Below the pieces are notes generated by a model. That model saw only the letters and a program-made list of their open reading frames with translations, did no database searches and was not told where the DNA came from. Shown in pieces: positions 1 to 8,996 of a DNA stretch of 39,173 nt. Numbering within the stretch: position 1 is the first letter of the stretch; each line of letters opens with the position of its first letter. The DNA comes from an uncultured bacterium (GTDB taxonomy: Bacteria; Actinomycetota; Coriobacteriia; Coriobacteriales; Coriobacteriaceae). Position numbers and translations under genes: made by a program. The stretch spans positions 1 through 39,173 of the forward strand of contig CAJMNK010000012.1 in the NCBI GenBank assembly GCA_905214905.1, in the 5' to 3' direction.

Positions 1-6
1 GGAACC

Positions 7-942
7 CTAATGCTCGATCCAGCAGCGAAGCGTTTCGCCCGCCTGCAGGTGACGCAGGTTCTCCGCGGCGATGTCGACGACGTTGTTGAGCGTGGCGGCC
101 AGGTGGAACCAGCCCGAGACGTGCGGTGTGACGAGCATGTTGGGCGCATCCCACAGGGGGCTTGTCGCAGGCAGCGGCTCGGGGTCGGTGACGTCGACCG
201 CGGCGCCGGCAAGGTGTCCGGACTCAAGAGCGGCAACCAGATCGTCGGCGACCACAAGGTCGCCGCGGCCGCCATTGGCAAAGAAGGCACCCGGCTTCAT
301 CGCGGCGAAGAATTCGGCGTTCGCCAAGCCGCGGGTCTCGGGCGTGCTGGGCATAAAGGATGCGACGATGTCAGCCTCGGCCAGGCGCTCGGGCAGGGCG
401 TCCATGCCGTCCATGTCCTCAAACACAATGGGGTAGACGAGCGGATGGCGCTTGATGCCGCGGACGTGCGCACCCATGCTGCGGCAGAGCGTGGCAAAGT
501 GGCCGCCGATATCGCCCGCGCCCAGCACCAGCACGTTGGCGTTTTTGAGCGAGGTGACCGCGCCCAAGTCCTCCCAGCGATGCTCGCGCTGCAGGTCCTG
601 GTAGCCGGGCAGGCGTTTCATCATAGACAGCACCATGGCAAACATGTGCTCGCTTACGGCCTGGCCGTAGGCGCCCACCGAGCAAGACAGTTTGGCGTCG
701 GCCGGCACGGTGCCGGCGGCAAGGTAGTCGTCATAGCCGGCGGTCTGCAATTGCAACAGCTGGAGATGTTCGCATGCCGTGAGCATGTCAGGGTCGATGT
801 TGCCCAAGATCACGTCGGCATCGGCGACCTGCTCGCGCGTGGCGGCGTCGGAGCTCGTGTAGATAAAGTCCTCGCCTGGAGCGCTCGACTCAAGAATTGC
901 GCGATGGCGGTCGTTGACGGGCAACAAAACCAGGATGTTCAC
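7..942 (-). CDS. D-isomer-specific 2-hydroxyacid dehydrogenase (NAD-binding)
   Basis: A 311-residue protein of the D-2-hydroxyacid dehydrogenase family, which interconverts 2-oxoacids and D-2-hydroxyacids with NAD(P)H in the cytoplasm. The Rossmann glycine motif is visible as VLGAGDIGGHF at about residues 137-147. The catalytic arginine lies in NGGRGDLV and the catalytic histidine in TPHVSGW near the C-terminus, after the family's DPEPLP stretch. Length is normal for the family. The start ATG lies 20 nt downstream (on the minus strand) of a GGGACAGG palindrome, so that element is in or just before the 5' UTR. The substrate cannot be read from sequence; glyoxylate/hydroxypyruvate, lactate or branched hydroxyacids are all possible. 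The gene is complete, with its stop at the window's left edge. The family call is firm; the specific reaction is inferred. Confidence 0.9.
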   Translation of the reverse strand: MNILVLLPVNDRHRAILESSAPGEDFIYTSSDAATREQVADADVILGNIDPDMLTACEHLQLLQLQTAGYDDYLAAGTVPADAKLSCSVGAYGQAVSEHMFAMVLSMMKRLPGYQDLQREHRWEDLGAVTSLKNANVLVLGAGDIGGHFATLCRSMGAHVRGIKRHPLVYPIVFEDMDGMDALPERLAEADIVASFMPSTPETRGLANAEFFAAMKPGAFFANGGRGDLVVADDLVAALESGHLAGAAVDVTDPEPLPATSPLWDAPNMLVTPHVSGWFHLAATLNNVVDIAAENLRHLQAGETLRCWIEH

Positions 943-961
943 AAGCAGTCCTCTCCGCTCG

Positions 962-997
962 ACCTGCCAAAAAGGGACAGGTTTATTTTTGGCAGGT
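962..997. repeat. GGGACAGG-core palindrome, copy A
   Basis: Perfect 12-bp inverted repeat: acctgccaaaaa at 962-973 and tttttggcaggt at 986-997, around a 12-nt centre beginning gggacagg. It is followed by tttatcaggcaaaacg, which resembles the flank of copy E at 36623. A T-run after the right arm could make it terminator-like on the plus strand. It is one of five related elements in the window. Confidence 0.8.
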
Positions 998-1021
998 TTT
1001 ATCAGGCAAAACGCTAAAAAA

Positions 1022-1066
1022 CGCCGGGCTTCGTGATGGTTAACATATCCATCGCGAAGCCCGGCG
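1022..1066 (-). terminator. Rho-independent terminator of the methionine aminopeptidase gene
   Basis: Perfect 12-bp stem, cgccgggcttcg (1022-1033) with cgaagcccggcg (1055-1066). The loop can add a gatgg/ccatc helix. On the minus strand the hairpin is followed at once by TTTTTT (the A-run at 1016-1021). It lies 10 bp past the stop codon at 1076. Confidence 0.9.
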
Positions 1067-1075
1067 CATCTACAG

Positions 1076-1963
1076 CTACCAGCTCAGCAGCTCGTAGCCG
1101 TCCTCGGTCACCACGAGCTGTACCTCGCACTGGGCCGAATCGCTGCCGTCCTTGGTGCGCACGCACCAACCGTCACCCTTGCTAATCTTGATGTCGGGCG
1201 CTCCGGCATTGACCATAGGCTCGATAGTAAAGACCATGCCCGGGGCCATGATGGTGTCCACATCGGGTGCCTCGGTGGTAAAGCCCACAAACGGGTCCTC
1301 GTGGAACTCCTTACCGATGCCGTGTCCGCCGTACTCGCGCACCACGCTAAAGCCGGCGTCCTCGACCGTCTTTTGCACGGCCTCGGCCATCACGGACAGT
1401 GGCAGCCATGGCTTGACGGCTGCCAGACCCGCCTCCACGCTGGCGCGGGTGACGTCGACCAGGCGCTGGCGCTCGGCCGAGACCTCGCCGATGCAGAACA
1501 TGCGGCTCGAGTCGCTAAAGTAGCCGTCTAGGATCGTGGAGCAGTCCACGTTGATGATGTCGCCCTCGTGCAGCACGTCCGTATCACAGGGAATGCCGTG
1601 GCAGACGACGTCGTTGATCGAGGTGCACACGCTCTTTGGGTAGCCTTCGTAGTTGAGGTCGGCCGGCGTACCACCGTGCTCGACGGTGTAGTCGTAGATC
1701 ATCTGGTCGATCTGGTTGGTGGTCATGCCTGCGGCGATGTGCTCGCCTACGTAGTCGAGCACGCCTACGTTGATGGCGGCGGAGCGCTTGATGCCCTCGA
1801 TATCGGCGGGCGTCTTGTAGAGCGTGCGGGGCAGAACCTCCCAGCCCTCTTCCCACAAGCGCTCGAGGCGCTCATCAAAGGCGCTATGGCATTTCTTATA
1901 TTTTTTGCCGCTGCCGCACCAGCAAGCATCGTTGCGGCCGGGTACGGGTCCGTTGTCAAACAT
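1076..1963 (-). CDS. map: Type I methionine aminopeptidase with N-terminal SEC-C zinc motif
   Basis: A 295-residue cytosolic metalloprotease that removes the initiator methionine from new proteins. Residues 10-26 carry a SEC-C motif (CWCGSGKKYKKCH: Cys14, Cys16, Cys25, His26), a small zinc-binding module found at the N-terminus of some bacterial MetAPs and likely used for ribosome or metal interaction. The pita-bread catalytic domain follows, with metal ligands visible as the two aspartates of VDCSTILDGYFSD, the histidine of GGHGIG, and the glutamates of TIEPMV and CEVQLVV. The start is set by AAAGGAAG about 6 nt upstream of the ATG. A strong terminator follows the stop, so it is probably transcribed alone. 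MetAP genes often sit in the ribosomal-protein operon; this one does not, so a second map copy elsewhere is possible (inference). Confidence 0.95.
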   Translation of the reverse strand: MFDNGPVPGRNDACWCGSGKKYKKCHSAFDERLERLWEEGWEVLPRTLYKTPADIEGIKRSAAINVGVLDYVGEHIAAGMTTNQIDQMIYDYTVEHGGTPADLNYEGYPKSVCTSINDVVCHGIPCDTDVLHEGDIINVDCSTILDGYFSDSSRMFCIGEVSAERQRLVDVTRASVEAGLAAVKPWLPLSVMAEAVQKTVEDAGFSVVREYGGHGIGKEFHEDPFVGFTTEAPDVDTIMAPGMVFTIEPMVNAGAPDIKISKGDGWCVRTKDGSDSAQCEVQLVVTEDGYELLSW

Positions 1964-2015
1964 GGCTAACTTCCTTTCATTCGCAGCTAGTATAGCCCAC
2001 CCACGCGTCCATAAA

Positions 2016-2082
2016 AGTTGCGGTGATATAGTTCCGATTTAAGCGGTTTAACAGCACAAATAGGAACTATATCACCGCAACT
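2016..2082. repeat. Long perfect hairpin (20-bp arms, 27-nt loop)
   Basis: Arms agttgcggtgatatagttcc (2016-2035) and ggaactatatcaccgcaact (2063-2082) are perfectly complementary. There is no adjoining T-run, so it is not a classical terminator. It lies between two minus-strand genes (the radical SAM gene ends at 2124, the map start is at 1963). Its architecture resembles the hairpins at 10971-11189, although the arm sequence is unrelated. Confidence 0.85.
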
Positions 2083-2123
2083 GATGGGGCGGGATGGCGG
2101 GCACTAGCTGCTGCGTGGTTTTG

Positions 2124-2900
2124 CTAGTAGCTCACCTGGCAGGGAATGCCGAGGGCGCTCACGCGCGCGGCAATCGTGTCGAGCACCTCGGGCGCCGCTT
2201 TGGCAAGGCCGGCGACCGGTGTTTCGCGCGCCACCGTGTAGATGGTCGCCTCCTGCGGGCGAATGCGCTCGAGCGCCGCGAGCCAAGGGCCGACGTACTC
2301 CTCGCCGGTGTTGTCGATGAGCTTGCCCTGATACTCGCCGGTCAAAAAGATCGTCTGGATAATAACGTGACCGTCAAAGCTTGCGAACGTCTCAATCTGG
2401 TGCTCGACGTCGTAGGGGCCAACAGGCTGGTCGAGCAGCTGGATAAACGCCGGGTCGACGGTATCGAGCTTGAGGATGTTGTCGTCGACCATCATGAGCG
2501 CGTCGTGCACCTCGGGGCGGTCGGCGCGCGTGCCGTTGGAAAGCACGGCAATCTTGGTGCTTGGGGCAAGCTCGTCGCGTAGCGCGACAGCGCCGGCGAT
2601 GGCCTGCGGAAACTCCGGCGCGGCGGTGGGCTCGCCGTTGCCGGCAAAGGTGATCACATCGGGGAGCTCGCCCTCGGCTGCCATCTCGCGTAGCTTTGCC
2701 TCGAGCGCGTCGAGTACCACGGCAGCTGTGTTGTACGGCTCATGGCAGGGGCGCTCGGCGTTGAGGCCGTTTTCGCAGTAAATGCAGTCGAACGTGCAGA
2801 TTTTGCCGCTGGCCGGCATCATGTTGACGCCGAGCGAGAGACCAAGGCGACGGCTGCGAACGGGCCCAAAGATGGGGCTGGCATTCAAAAACGTAGACAT
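2124..2900 (-). CDS. Radical SAM protein (COG0731-like Fe-S oxidoreductase)
   Basis: A 258-residue radical S-adenosylmethionine enzyme. The CxxxCxxC cluster motif is in KICTFDCIYCENG near residues 30-42, and downstream GNGEPTAAPEFP matches the SAM-binding GGEP-like region. The N-terminal pattern (FGPVRSRRLGLSLGVNMMP) is typical of the COG0731 group, related to but shorter than the tRNA wybutosine enzyme TYW1; the bacterial function is undefined. The start was chosen at 2900 because GAGGAG lies 9 nt upstream of it; the ATG two codons earlier is only 3 nt from that site. The open frame runs much further upstream, but that part is antisense to the next gene and shows no family similarity. Family assignment is firm, substrate unknown. 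Confidence 0.85.
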   Translation of the reverse strand: MSTFLNASPIFGPVRSRRLGLSLGVNMMPASGKICTFDCIYCENGLNAERPCHEPYNTAAVVLDALEAKLREMAAEGELPDVITFAGNGEPTAAPEFPQAIAGAVALRDELAPSTKIAVLSNGTRADRPEVHDALMMVDDNILKLDTVDPAFIQLLDQPVGPYDVEHQIETFASFDGHVIIQTIFLTGEYQGKLIDNTGEEYVGPWLAALERIRPQEATIYTVARETPVAGLAKAAPEVLDTIAARVSALGIPCQVSY

Positions 2901-3125
2901 AGGCATATGCTCCTCAAGACAATTGTGCCTAAGCATAGCATCGGCTCCAAAGCAAGGTGCGGGCTCTTGCTTTACAAGTTTCGTTTTTTCACGTCGCTCG
3001 TTATGCCGTGCCATGAAAAGCCTCGGGTCGGGTACAGTTAATCTGTTAACAAGGCGTAAGGCAATGCGGGTCCATCTAGCCGTACTGACGTGCAACTGGA
3101 TGGGCATTGATGACGGGGGCACAAC

Positions 3126-3923
3126 ATGGATTTTACGGTCGAGAACGCGGGCACCACGATTGCCTGTCGCGAATATGCCGGCCCGGATGTATTGCCCGAT
3201 GCTCCCGCCTTGGTGTGCGTGCACGGCGCTTGTGTCGACGGCGTCTTCTTTGACGCCATCGCCCGCGAGCTCGTCTGTGACTATCGCGTCATTGCCTACG
3301 ACCGCCGTGGTTGCGGCGAGAGTGGTGACGCTGCAGACGGACGCTACGACCTCGCCGCCCAAGCCGCCGACCTGCAGGCCGTTATCGAGCATATTGGCGC
3401 TCCGGCAAACGTGCTCGCGCACAGTGCCGGTACGTTGGTGGCCCTGGAGCTTCTCCGTGCAAACCCCGCCATAATCTCGCGTGCGATTCTGCATGAACCC
3501 GCCGTGACGGATGAGGGCGCCGGCCTGGGCGCGGCCCCGGTTTTGCTCGAGATGATCGCCGCGGGAAAGGTCTCCCGGGCATTACGGGCCTTCCTGGGCG
3601 CCATCGGCGATTCGGACCCTGAGGCCCCCAAGTTAACCGAGGCGGAAGCCAAGCATGCCCTGCGCAACGGCCGCAGTTTCATGGCGAACGAATACGGGAT
3701 TACTATGACCTGCGTTCCCGATTGGGATAGCGTTCGCGCGTCGAAAACGGTGGCCGCCGTGCTTTTGGGCGAGCTCTCGATTGGTACGCCCCGCGAGGCG
3801 GGAACGAGGATTGCGGCTGAGCTTTTGGACTGTCCGCTCGTAATGGTTCCCGGCGCGCACAACGGCCTGCGCGATCGCCCGGCAGCGGCTGCCCAGACTG
3901 TCCGTGGCATCCTGGGGCTCTAG
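3126..3923 (+). CDS. Alpha/beta hydrolase
   Basis: A 265-residue cytosolic alpha/beta-hydrolase-fold protein. The oxyanion-hole motif is VHGACVDG at about residues 34-41. The nucleophile elbow is AHSAGT (G/AxSxG type), with its serine near residue 101. The catalytic histidine is probably in VPGAHNGLRDRP near the C-terminus. No signal peptide is seen. A GGGGG ribosome-binding site lies 7 nt before the ATG. It is divergent from the radical SAM gene and monocistronic by spacing. The family includes esterases, lactonases and haloperoxidase-like enzymes; the substrate cannot be assigned. Confidence 0.85.
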   Translation: MDFTVENAGTTIACREYAGPDVLPDAPALVCVHGACVDGVFFDAIARELVCDYRVIAYDRRGCGESGDAADGRYDLAAQAADLQAVIEHIGAPANVLAHSAGTLVALELLRANPAIISRAILHEPAVTDEGAGLGAAPVLLEMIAAGKVSRALRAFLGAIGDSDPEAPKLTEAEAKHALRNGRSFMANEYGITMTCVPDWDSVRASKTVAAVLLGELSIGTPREAGTRIAAELLDCPLVMVPGAHNGLRDRPAAAAQTVRGILGL

Positions 3924-4134
3924 CAGCTGCAAAAAACAAAACAGGCTTCAGCCGCAAACGTTTCGGCCGTGTTAACAAATGTTCTCAAAACCTCACGTCT
4001 GCGGCTTCAATCGCGCCGTCTGCCAACTCATAAAAATGTAACAGCATTCACGTGCTTACCTGCATCGACAAGGTGCTACTCTGGTACCGTTTGGAACCCA
4101 CCGCTACCAAGCGAAACTATCGAAAGGGCCCCAT

Positions 4135-6015
4135 ATGCTCAATAATCACGAGGTCAATCTAACCGACGAGGAGGCTGCCGCCGAGGTCGCCCGCGTCGCG
4201 AAGACCTACCCCGTGGTGCGTTTGCTGTCGGCCGATCAGATTAAGAGCGAGCCTAACTGCCTGCTCGCCGGCGATCGCTGCCCTTGTCTGCGTCAGTCGA
4301 GTCTTGAGGCCTTGGCAGGTTCCGATGATGTATCGGAGCAACTGCTCAACGATGGTGTTGAGTACCGCGCCCGTCTGCGCCCTCTAAAGGTCGAGGGCGA
4401 GCCTCATGTCTTGCTGATGGTGCGTCCGATCGATGAGCAAGAGGCTGCAGAAGAGGACCTTGTCTACACCGACGTGCTGACGAGTGTGCGCAATCGCCGA
4501 TATTACGAGGAAAAGCTTCGTGGCGCCCGCATGAATGCCGGCGTTGCGATGATTGACCTTGATGATTTTAGGGCCTTCAACGATACGTGTGGCCGTCATG
4601 CCGGCGACCTTGCACTCGGTGCTGTGGCGACAGCCATACGCAGCGGAATTCGTTCGACTGACGAGCTTGTGCGCTATGGCTGCGACAAGTTTGTGGTCGT
4701 CATGCCCAATATTCCCTCCGATGACTTCACCCGTCGCCTGCATCAGGTGTCCGATGCCGTTCGTTCCACGATTATTCCGGGCCATGAGTACGTGAGCTTG
4801 ACGGCATGTGTTGGTGGCGTTCGCATTCATGGCGAGACGGTCGATGAGGGCGTTGGCCGCGCTGTCCAGTTACTGAGCCGCGCTAAGGCAAAAGCCGGTA
4901 CGGTCGTGACCGATGCCGATTCCATCGAGGCCTTCCAAAGCGAAAAGCCTTTGGTGCTTATTGTCGATGACTCCGAGATGAACCGAGTCATTCTCAACGA
5001 GATGCTCAAGGACGAGTATTGTGTCCTCGAGGCCGATAACGGTCGTGCGGCACTCGACATGGTCGACCGCTATGGCGATGAGTTGTCGCTCGTGCTGCTG
5101 GACATTATCATGCCGGGCATAAGCGGCTTTGAGGTGCTGGCCGATCTGTCACGCCGATCGGGCATCGACAATCTGCCTGTCATCATGATTTCGAGCGAAG
5201 ATTCCGATGATATGGTTCTGCGCGCGTACGAGCTGGGCGCCTCAGACTATATCAACCGCCCGTTTGACTCCCGTATCGTGCGCCGCCGCGTAAACAACAC
5301 CATCCGCCTGTACGCCAAACAGCGCCGCCTGACGAGCCTGCTGTCCCAGCAGTACAACGAGCGCGTCAAGAACAGTCGCATGCTCATCGACATCATGGCC
5401 GGCGTCATGGAGCTTCGCAACGGCGAGAGCGGCAGGCACGTTACGAACATCGAAAAGCTGACCGAGCTGCTGCTTGGCTGTCTGGTCCAGCGTAGCGGCA
5501 CGGTCTCCCTCGACAATGAGGAACGCTCTACGATCGCCCTGGCTTCGGCGCTGCACGATATCGGCAAGATGTCGATTGACGATGCGATTCTCAACAAGCC
5601 CGGACGCCTTACGTCCGAGGAGTTCGAGATTATGAAGACGCATACCACGATCGGCGCCGACATGCTGCTTGAGCTGGGTAGCCATCACGCCGGCAATGCG
5701 CTTATGGAATATGCGTACCAGATTGCGCGTTGGCATCACGAGCGCTGGGACGGCAAGGGTTATCCCGATGGCCTTAAGGGCGACGAAATTCCCATCGCCG
5801 CGCAGGTGGTTTCGGTGGCTGACGTGTACGATGCCCTGACGAGCGCGCGCGTGTACAAGGACGCTATCCCGCACGAGGAGGCGATCCAGATGATCCTGGA
5901 CGGTAAGTGCGGCACCTTTAACCCGCTGCTGCTCGACTGCCTGCTCGAGGTACAAGATCGTATTGCCGAAACATTGGCGCGCCCTGCCGACGTCGTCGCG
6001 TTTCCCACGATTTAG
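4135..6015 (+). CDS. Degenerate GGDEF - response regulator - HD-GYP signalling protein
   Basis: A 626-residue cytoplasmic protein with no membrane segment. Residues 1-110 are a poorly conserved, possibly PAS-like region. Residues about 116-265 are a GGDEF domain, opening YTDVLTSVRNRRYY, whose catalytic signature is altered to GCDKF (182-186), so it is probably not a cyclase. Residues about 273-395 are a receiver domain with acidic pocket VDDSE and phospho-acceptor Asp323 (LLDIIMPG). Residues about 405-610 are an HD-GYP domain with HDIGK (His474-Asp475) and GYP at 542-544, the signature of c-di-GMP phosphodiesterases. GAAAGG precedes the ATG. An Hpt gene follows after 24 nt, so the receiver may take phosphate from it. 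The order GGDEF-REC-HD-GYP in one chain is uncommon. Net c-di-GMP hydrolysis is the most likely activity (inference). Confidence 0.88.
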   Translation: MLNNHEVNLTDEEAAAEVARVAKTYPVVRLLSADQIKSEPNCLLAGDRCPCLRQSSLEALAGSDDVSEQLLNDGVEYRARLRPLKVEGEPHVLLMVRPIDEQEAAEEDLVYTDVLTSVRNRRYYEEKLRGARMNAGVAMIDLDDFRAFNDTCGRHAGDLALGAVATAIRSGIRSTDELVRYGCDKFVVVMPNIPSDDFTRRLHQVSDAVRSTIIPGHEYVSLTACVGGVRIHGETVDEGVGRAVQLLSRAKAKAGTVVTDADSIEAFQSEKPLVLIVDDSEMNRVILNEMLKDEYCVLEADNGRAALDMVDRYGDELSLVLLDIIMPGISGFEVLADLSRRSGIDNLPVIMISSEDSDDMVLRAYELGASDYINRPFDSRIVRRRVNNTIRLYAKQRRLTSLLSQQYNERVKNSRMLIDIMAGVMELRNGESGRHVTNIEKLTELLLGCLVQRSGTVSLDNEERSTIALASALHDIGKMSIDDAILNKPGRLTSEEFEIMKTHTTIGADMLLELGSHHAGNALMEYAYQIARWHHERWDGKGYPDGLKGDEIPIAAQVVSVADVYDALTSARVYKDAIPHEEAIQMILDGKCGTFNPLLLDCLLEVQDRIAETLARPADVVAFPTI

Positions 6016-6039
6016 TTTGACCAAAGGAGTTTTTGATTC

Positions 6040-6396
6040 ATGATTTCCATGCGTGAGGCGTATGAGAAGATCGGCGCTAATTATGATGACGCGTGCGCTC
6101 GGCTGATGGGCGAGGAAATGCTTGCCCGCTTTGCCCTCAAGTTTTTGGATGACGAGAGCATGGACAAGCTGGAGGCCGCCATGGCGGCAGGAGACGCCGA
6201 GAGTGCGTTTATGGCGGCGCATACGCTCAAAGGCGTGAGCCAGAACCTGGGATTCGATAATCTGTACGAGCCGGCGGTCGTGGTGACCGAAGCGCTGCGT
6301 GGTGCCGATGCCGTTGATGGTGCCCGCGAGGGAATGCATGCGCTGCAGCAGCAATATGCGGCTACGATGTCGGCCCTGCGCGAGGCGGCTGAATAA
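6040..6396 (+). CDS. Stand-alone histidine phosphotransfer (Hpt) protein
   Basis: A 118-residue helical protein matching the Hpt domain, which shuttles phosphate between receiver domains. The phosphorylatable histidine is His61 in AAHTLKGVSQNLGF, the standard AHxLKGxxxxxG motif. It starts 24 nt after the GGDEF-REC-HD-GYP gene behind AAAGGAG and is surely co-transcribed, which makes that protein's Asp323 the obvious partner. No hybrid histidine kinase lies in the window, so the phosphate source is encoded elsewhere. The family call is strong. Confidence 0.9.
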   Translation: MISMREAYEKIGANYDDACARLMGEEMLARFALKFLDDESMDKLEAAMAAGDAESAFMAAHTLKGVSQNLGFDNLYEPAVVVTEALRGADAVDGAREGMHALQQQYAATMSALREAAE

Positions 6397-6439
6397 GAGG
6401 CTGTGAGCCTTGGTGTGTGCCGGCCACGTACAGGCAAAA

Positions 6440-6476
6440 GGGCGCCCCGTCGGACCATGTGGCCGGCGGGGCGCCC
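6440..6476 (-). terminator. Hairpin terminator between convergent genes
   Basis: gggcgcccc (6440-6448) pairs with ggggcgccc (6468-6476). On the minus strand it is followed by TTTT, so it fits best as the terminator of the peptidase C26 gene and the ABC operon upstream of it. It may also stop transcription from the Hpt side. Confidence 0.7.
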
Positions 6477-6499
6477 TCATCTGTTGTGCCGTCCGTGAA

Positions 6500-7309
6500 C
6501 TAACGGGCCTGCTTTACCTTGGCCGCTGCCTCGACAAACGACTTCCACAGGTTAAAGTCGGTCTCGAGCGTTTGCCAGGTGTACTCGGGGTGCCATTGCA
6601 CGCCCAGGCAGAACGGCTGGCCTTCGACCTCGATGCACTCGGGAACACCGTCGGTTGCCTTGGCGACCAAACGCGTGCTCTTACCCAGACGGTCGACGCA
6701 GCAGTGATGTGCCGAGTTGGTCTGGATCAGCCTGTGCCCGCCAAGCGCGCGCTCCAGCAGCGAGCCCGGCACGACCTCGACGGGATGTACGGGGTCGTTG
6801 AGCACGTGGGTATGGCGCCACTGCGTGCGGCCCTCGCGAGCGCCCAGGCTCGGCACGTCCATGCACAGGGTGCCGCCAGTGGCGACATTGAGCAACTGCG
6901 TGCCGCGGCAGGTGGTAAAGAGCGGCTTTTTGGCGCGGAGTACCTCGCCGACCAGCTTAAATTCAAAGCTATCGCGGATCTCACAGCACAGCGTGGGGTC
7001 GTAGGGTCGATCATCGCCCCAACGTTTGGGGTTGACATCCGGGCCGCCGGGAATAGCGATACCGTCGGCGATATCGACGTAATGGCGGATGACCTCAATG
7101 TCCTCGGTGATGGACATCTGCAGCGGCAGGCCGCCGGCGGCAAGGATGGCATCGACAAAGACACTTGCGATTTCCTCGTTGGGGGAGAGCGTCTCGCTTA
7201 AAAACGGCTTCGCCTCTTCCCAGCGCGGTGCGACGAGGATGAGCGGGCGGTCGGCGGGATCGACGTCGACGTGCGGGGTGTATGACGATGAAGTGTGAGT
7301 TCCGATCAT
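6500..7309 (-). CDS. Gamma-glutamyl-gamma-aminobutyrate hydrolase-like protein (peptidase C26)
   Basis: A 269-residue class I glutamine-amidotransferase-fold hydrolase, PuuD-like. The nucleophile cysteine is in FTTCRGTQLLN, and the His-Glu pair is in VQWHPEYT. The family signature IPGGPDVNPKRWG is also present. Members cleave gamma-glutamyl amides such as gamma-glutamyl-GABA or gamma-glutamyl peptides. The start at 7309 (MIGTHTSSS) was chosen because the longer frame upstream is proline/serine-rich shadow sequence overlapping the ABC gene. It is the last gene of a minus-strand run with an amino-acid ABC importer, 52 bp after the ATPase stop. This suggests that a gamma-glutamyl compound or its product is what the importer handles (inference). 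Family firm, substrate open. Confidence 0.88.
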   Translation of the reverse strand: MIGTHTSSSYTPHVDVDPADRPLILVAPRWEEAKPFLSETLSPNEEIASVFVDAILAAGGLPLQMSITEDIEVIRHYVDIADGIAIPGGPDVNPKRWGDDRPYDPTLCCEIRDSFEFKLVGEVLRAKKPLFTTCRGTQLLNVATGGTLCMDVPSLGAREGRTQWRHTHVLNDPVHPVEVVPGSLLERALGGHRLIQTNSAHHCCVDRLGKSTRLVAKATDGVPECIEVEGQPFCLGVQWHPEYTWQTLETDFNLWKSFVEAAAKVKQAR

Positions 7310-7361
7310 AGGTGTTGCTTTCGAGTTTGGATGGTCATGGCGAGCAGATATGGCAATTGGG

Positions 7362-8126
<765 letters not shown>

Positions 8127-8162
8127 GGTGCTCGGCTCCTTATGACTCGAAATGGTAAATCG

Positions 8163-8996
8163 TTAGCGAATGATGGTCGCGCCGGTCTTGTGCGAAACGT
8201 AGACAGCGGCCTTGTTGATTGCGACGTTGATGAGGATATAGATGACCGCGATCACCAGGTAGACCGACACGAGGGCGTCGTAGTTGGTAATGAGCACGCG
8301 GGCGTTTTGCATAAGGTCGGGGTAGCTCACCACGTAGGCGACGGTGGTGTCTTTGACGACGACCACAAGCTGCGAAATCAACGACGGAATGATAAACCGA
8401 ATGGCCTGCGGCAGCACGATTTTAAAGGTGATTTTAGCCTTGGAGAGACCGAGCGCCTGGGCTGCCTCGACCTGGCCGCGCGGCACGGCATTGACGCCGG
8501 CGCGGAAGATCTCGGCGAGTACGCCGGCTGCGGCGAGCGCGACGGGAAGCGTGAGCATCCAAAACGACGGCAGCGCGATCTTGTACTGGGGCAGCACCAA
8601 AAAGAAGAAGTAGATGAATAGCAGGCTCGGCACGCCACGGAAGAAATCGGTGAGCACGCGGCAGACCAGCTGCAGCGGCTTGATGTCGCTGGTACGGCCG
8701 AGCATGAGGGCTAAGCCCAGTACCAGCGCGATGGCGCCGGCGGTGAGCGCGACCTTTACTGTGCCCTCAAAACCGGCAAGCAGGAACTTCCAGGTGGTGA
8801 GGTGCGTAAAGAAGTACCAGTAATGGACCGAAAGCTGGCCGGTCACATAAAAGCGCTGCAGTACCAGAGCGATGAGCGCGGCCACGGCAACAAGTGAGAT
8901 GGCGGTGCCGACGCGAATCTTGGCGCGCATCTTGGGGCCGGGAGCCTCGTAGAGCGCATCGCGCATGGTGAGCGCGGAGGTGGAGTGCTTGCTCAT
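8163..8996 (-). CDS. Amino-acid ABC transporter permease (second of pair)
   Basis: A 277-residue HisM/GlnP-type permease. A 40-residue cytoplasmic N-terminus precedes about five to six membrane segments. The EAA loop that docks on the ATPase is visible as GQVEAAQALGLSKAKITFKIVLPQA. Its start overlaps the stop of the upstream permease by 4 nt (ATGA type), showing translational coupling. With its partner it would form a heterodimeric membrane channel. Substrate not deducible. Confidence 0.93.
   Translation of the reverse strand: MSKHSTSALTMRDALYEAPGPKMRAKIRVGTAISLVAVAALIALVLQRFYVTGQLSVHYWYFFTHLTTWKFLLAGFEGTVKVALTAGAIALVLGLALMLGRTSDIKPLQLVCRVLTDFFRGVPSLLFIYFFFLVLPQYKIALPSFWMLTLPVALAAAGVLAEIFRAGVNAVPRGQVEAAQALGLSKAKITFKIVLPQAIRFIIPSLISQLVVVVKDTTVAYVVSYPDLMQNARVLITNYDALVSVYLVIAVIYILINVAINKAAVYVSHKTGATIIR

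Noticed and set aside
10..1017. A 335-codon plus-strand frame opposite the hydroxyacid dehydrogenase
   Set aside because: No recognisable motifs; the minus-strand protein has NAD-binding and catalytic residues in place.
2901..3494. Long upstream extension of the radical SAM reading frame
   Set aside because: It runs antisense through the alpha/beta hydrolase gene, shows no family similarity, and a good ribosome-binding site supports the start at 2900.
5242..6480. A 412-codon minus-strand frame opposite the HD-GYP and Hpt genes
   Set aside because: Composition is typical of a GC-rich shadow; both plus-strand genes have full catalytic motifs.
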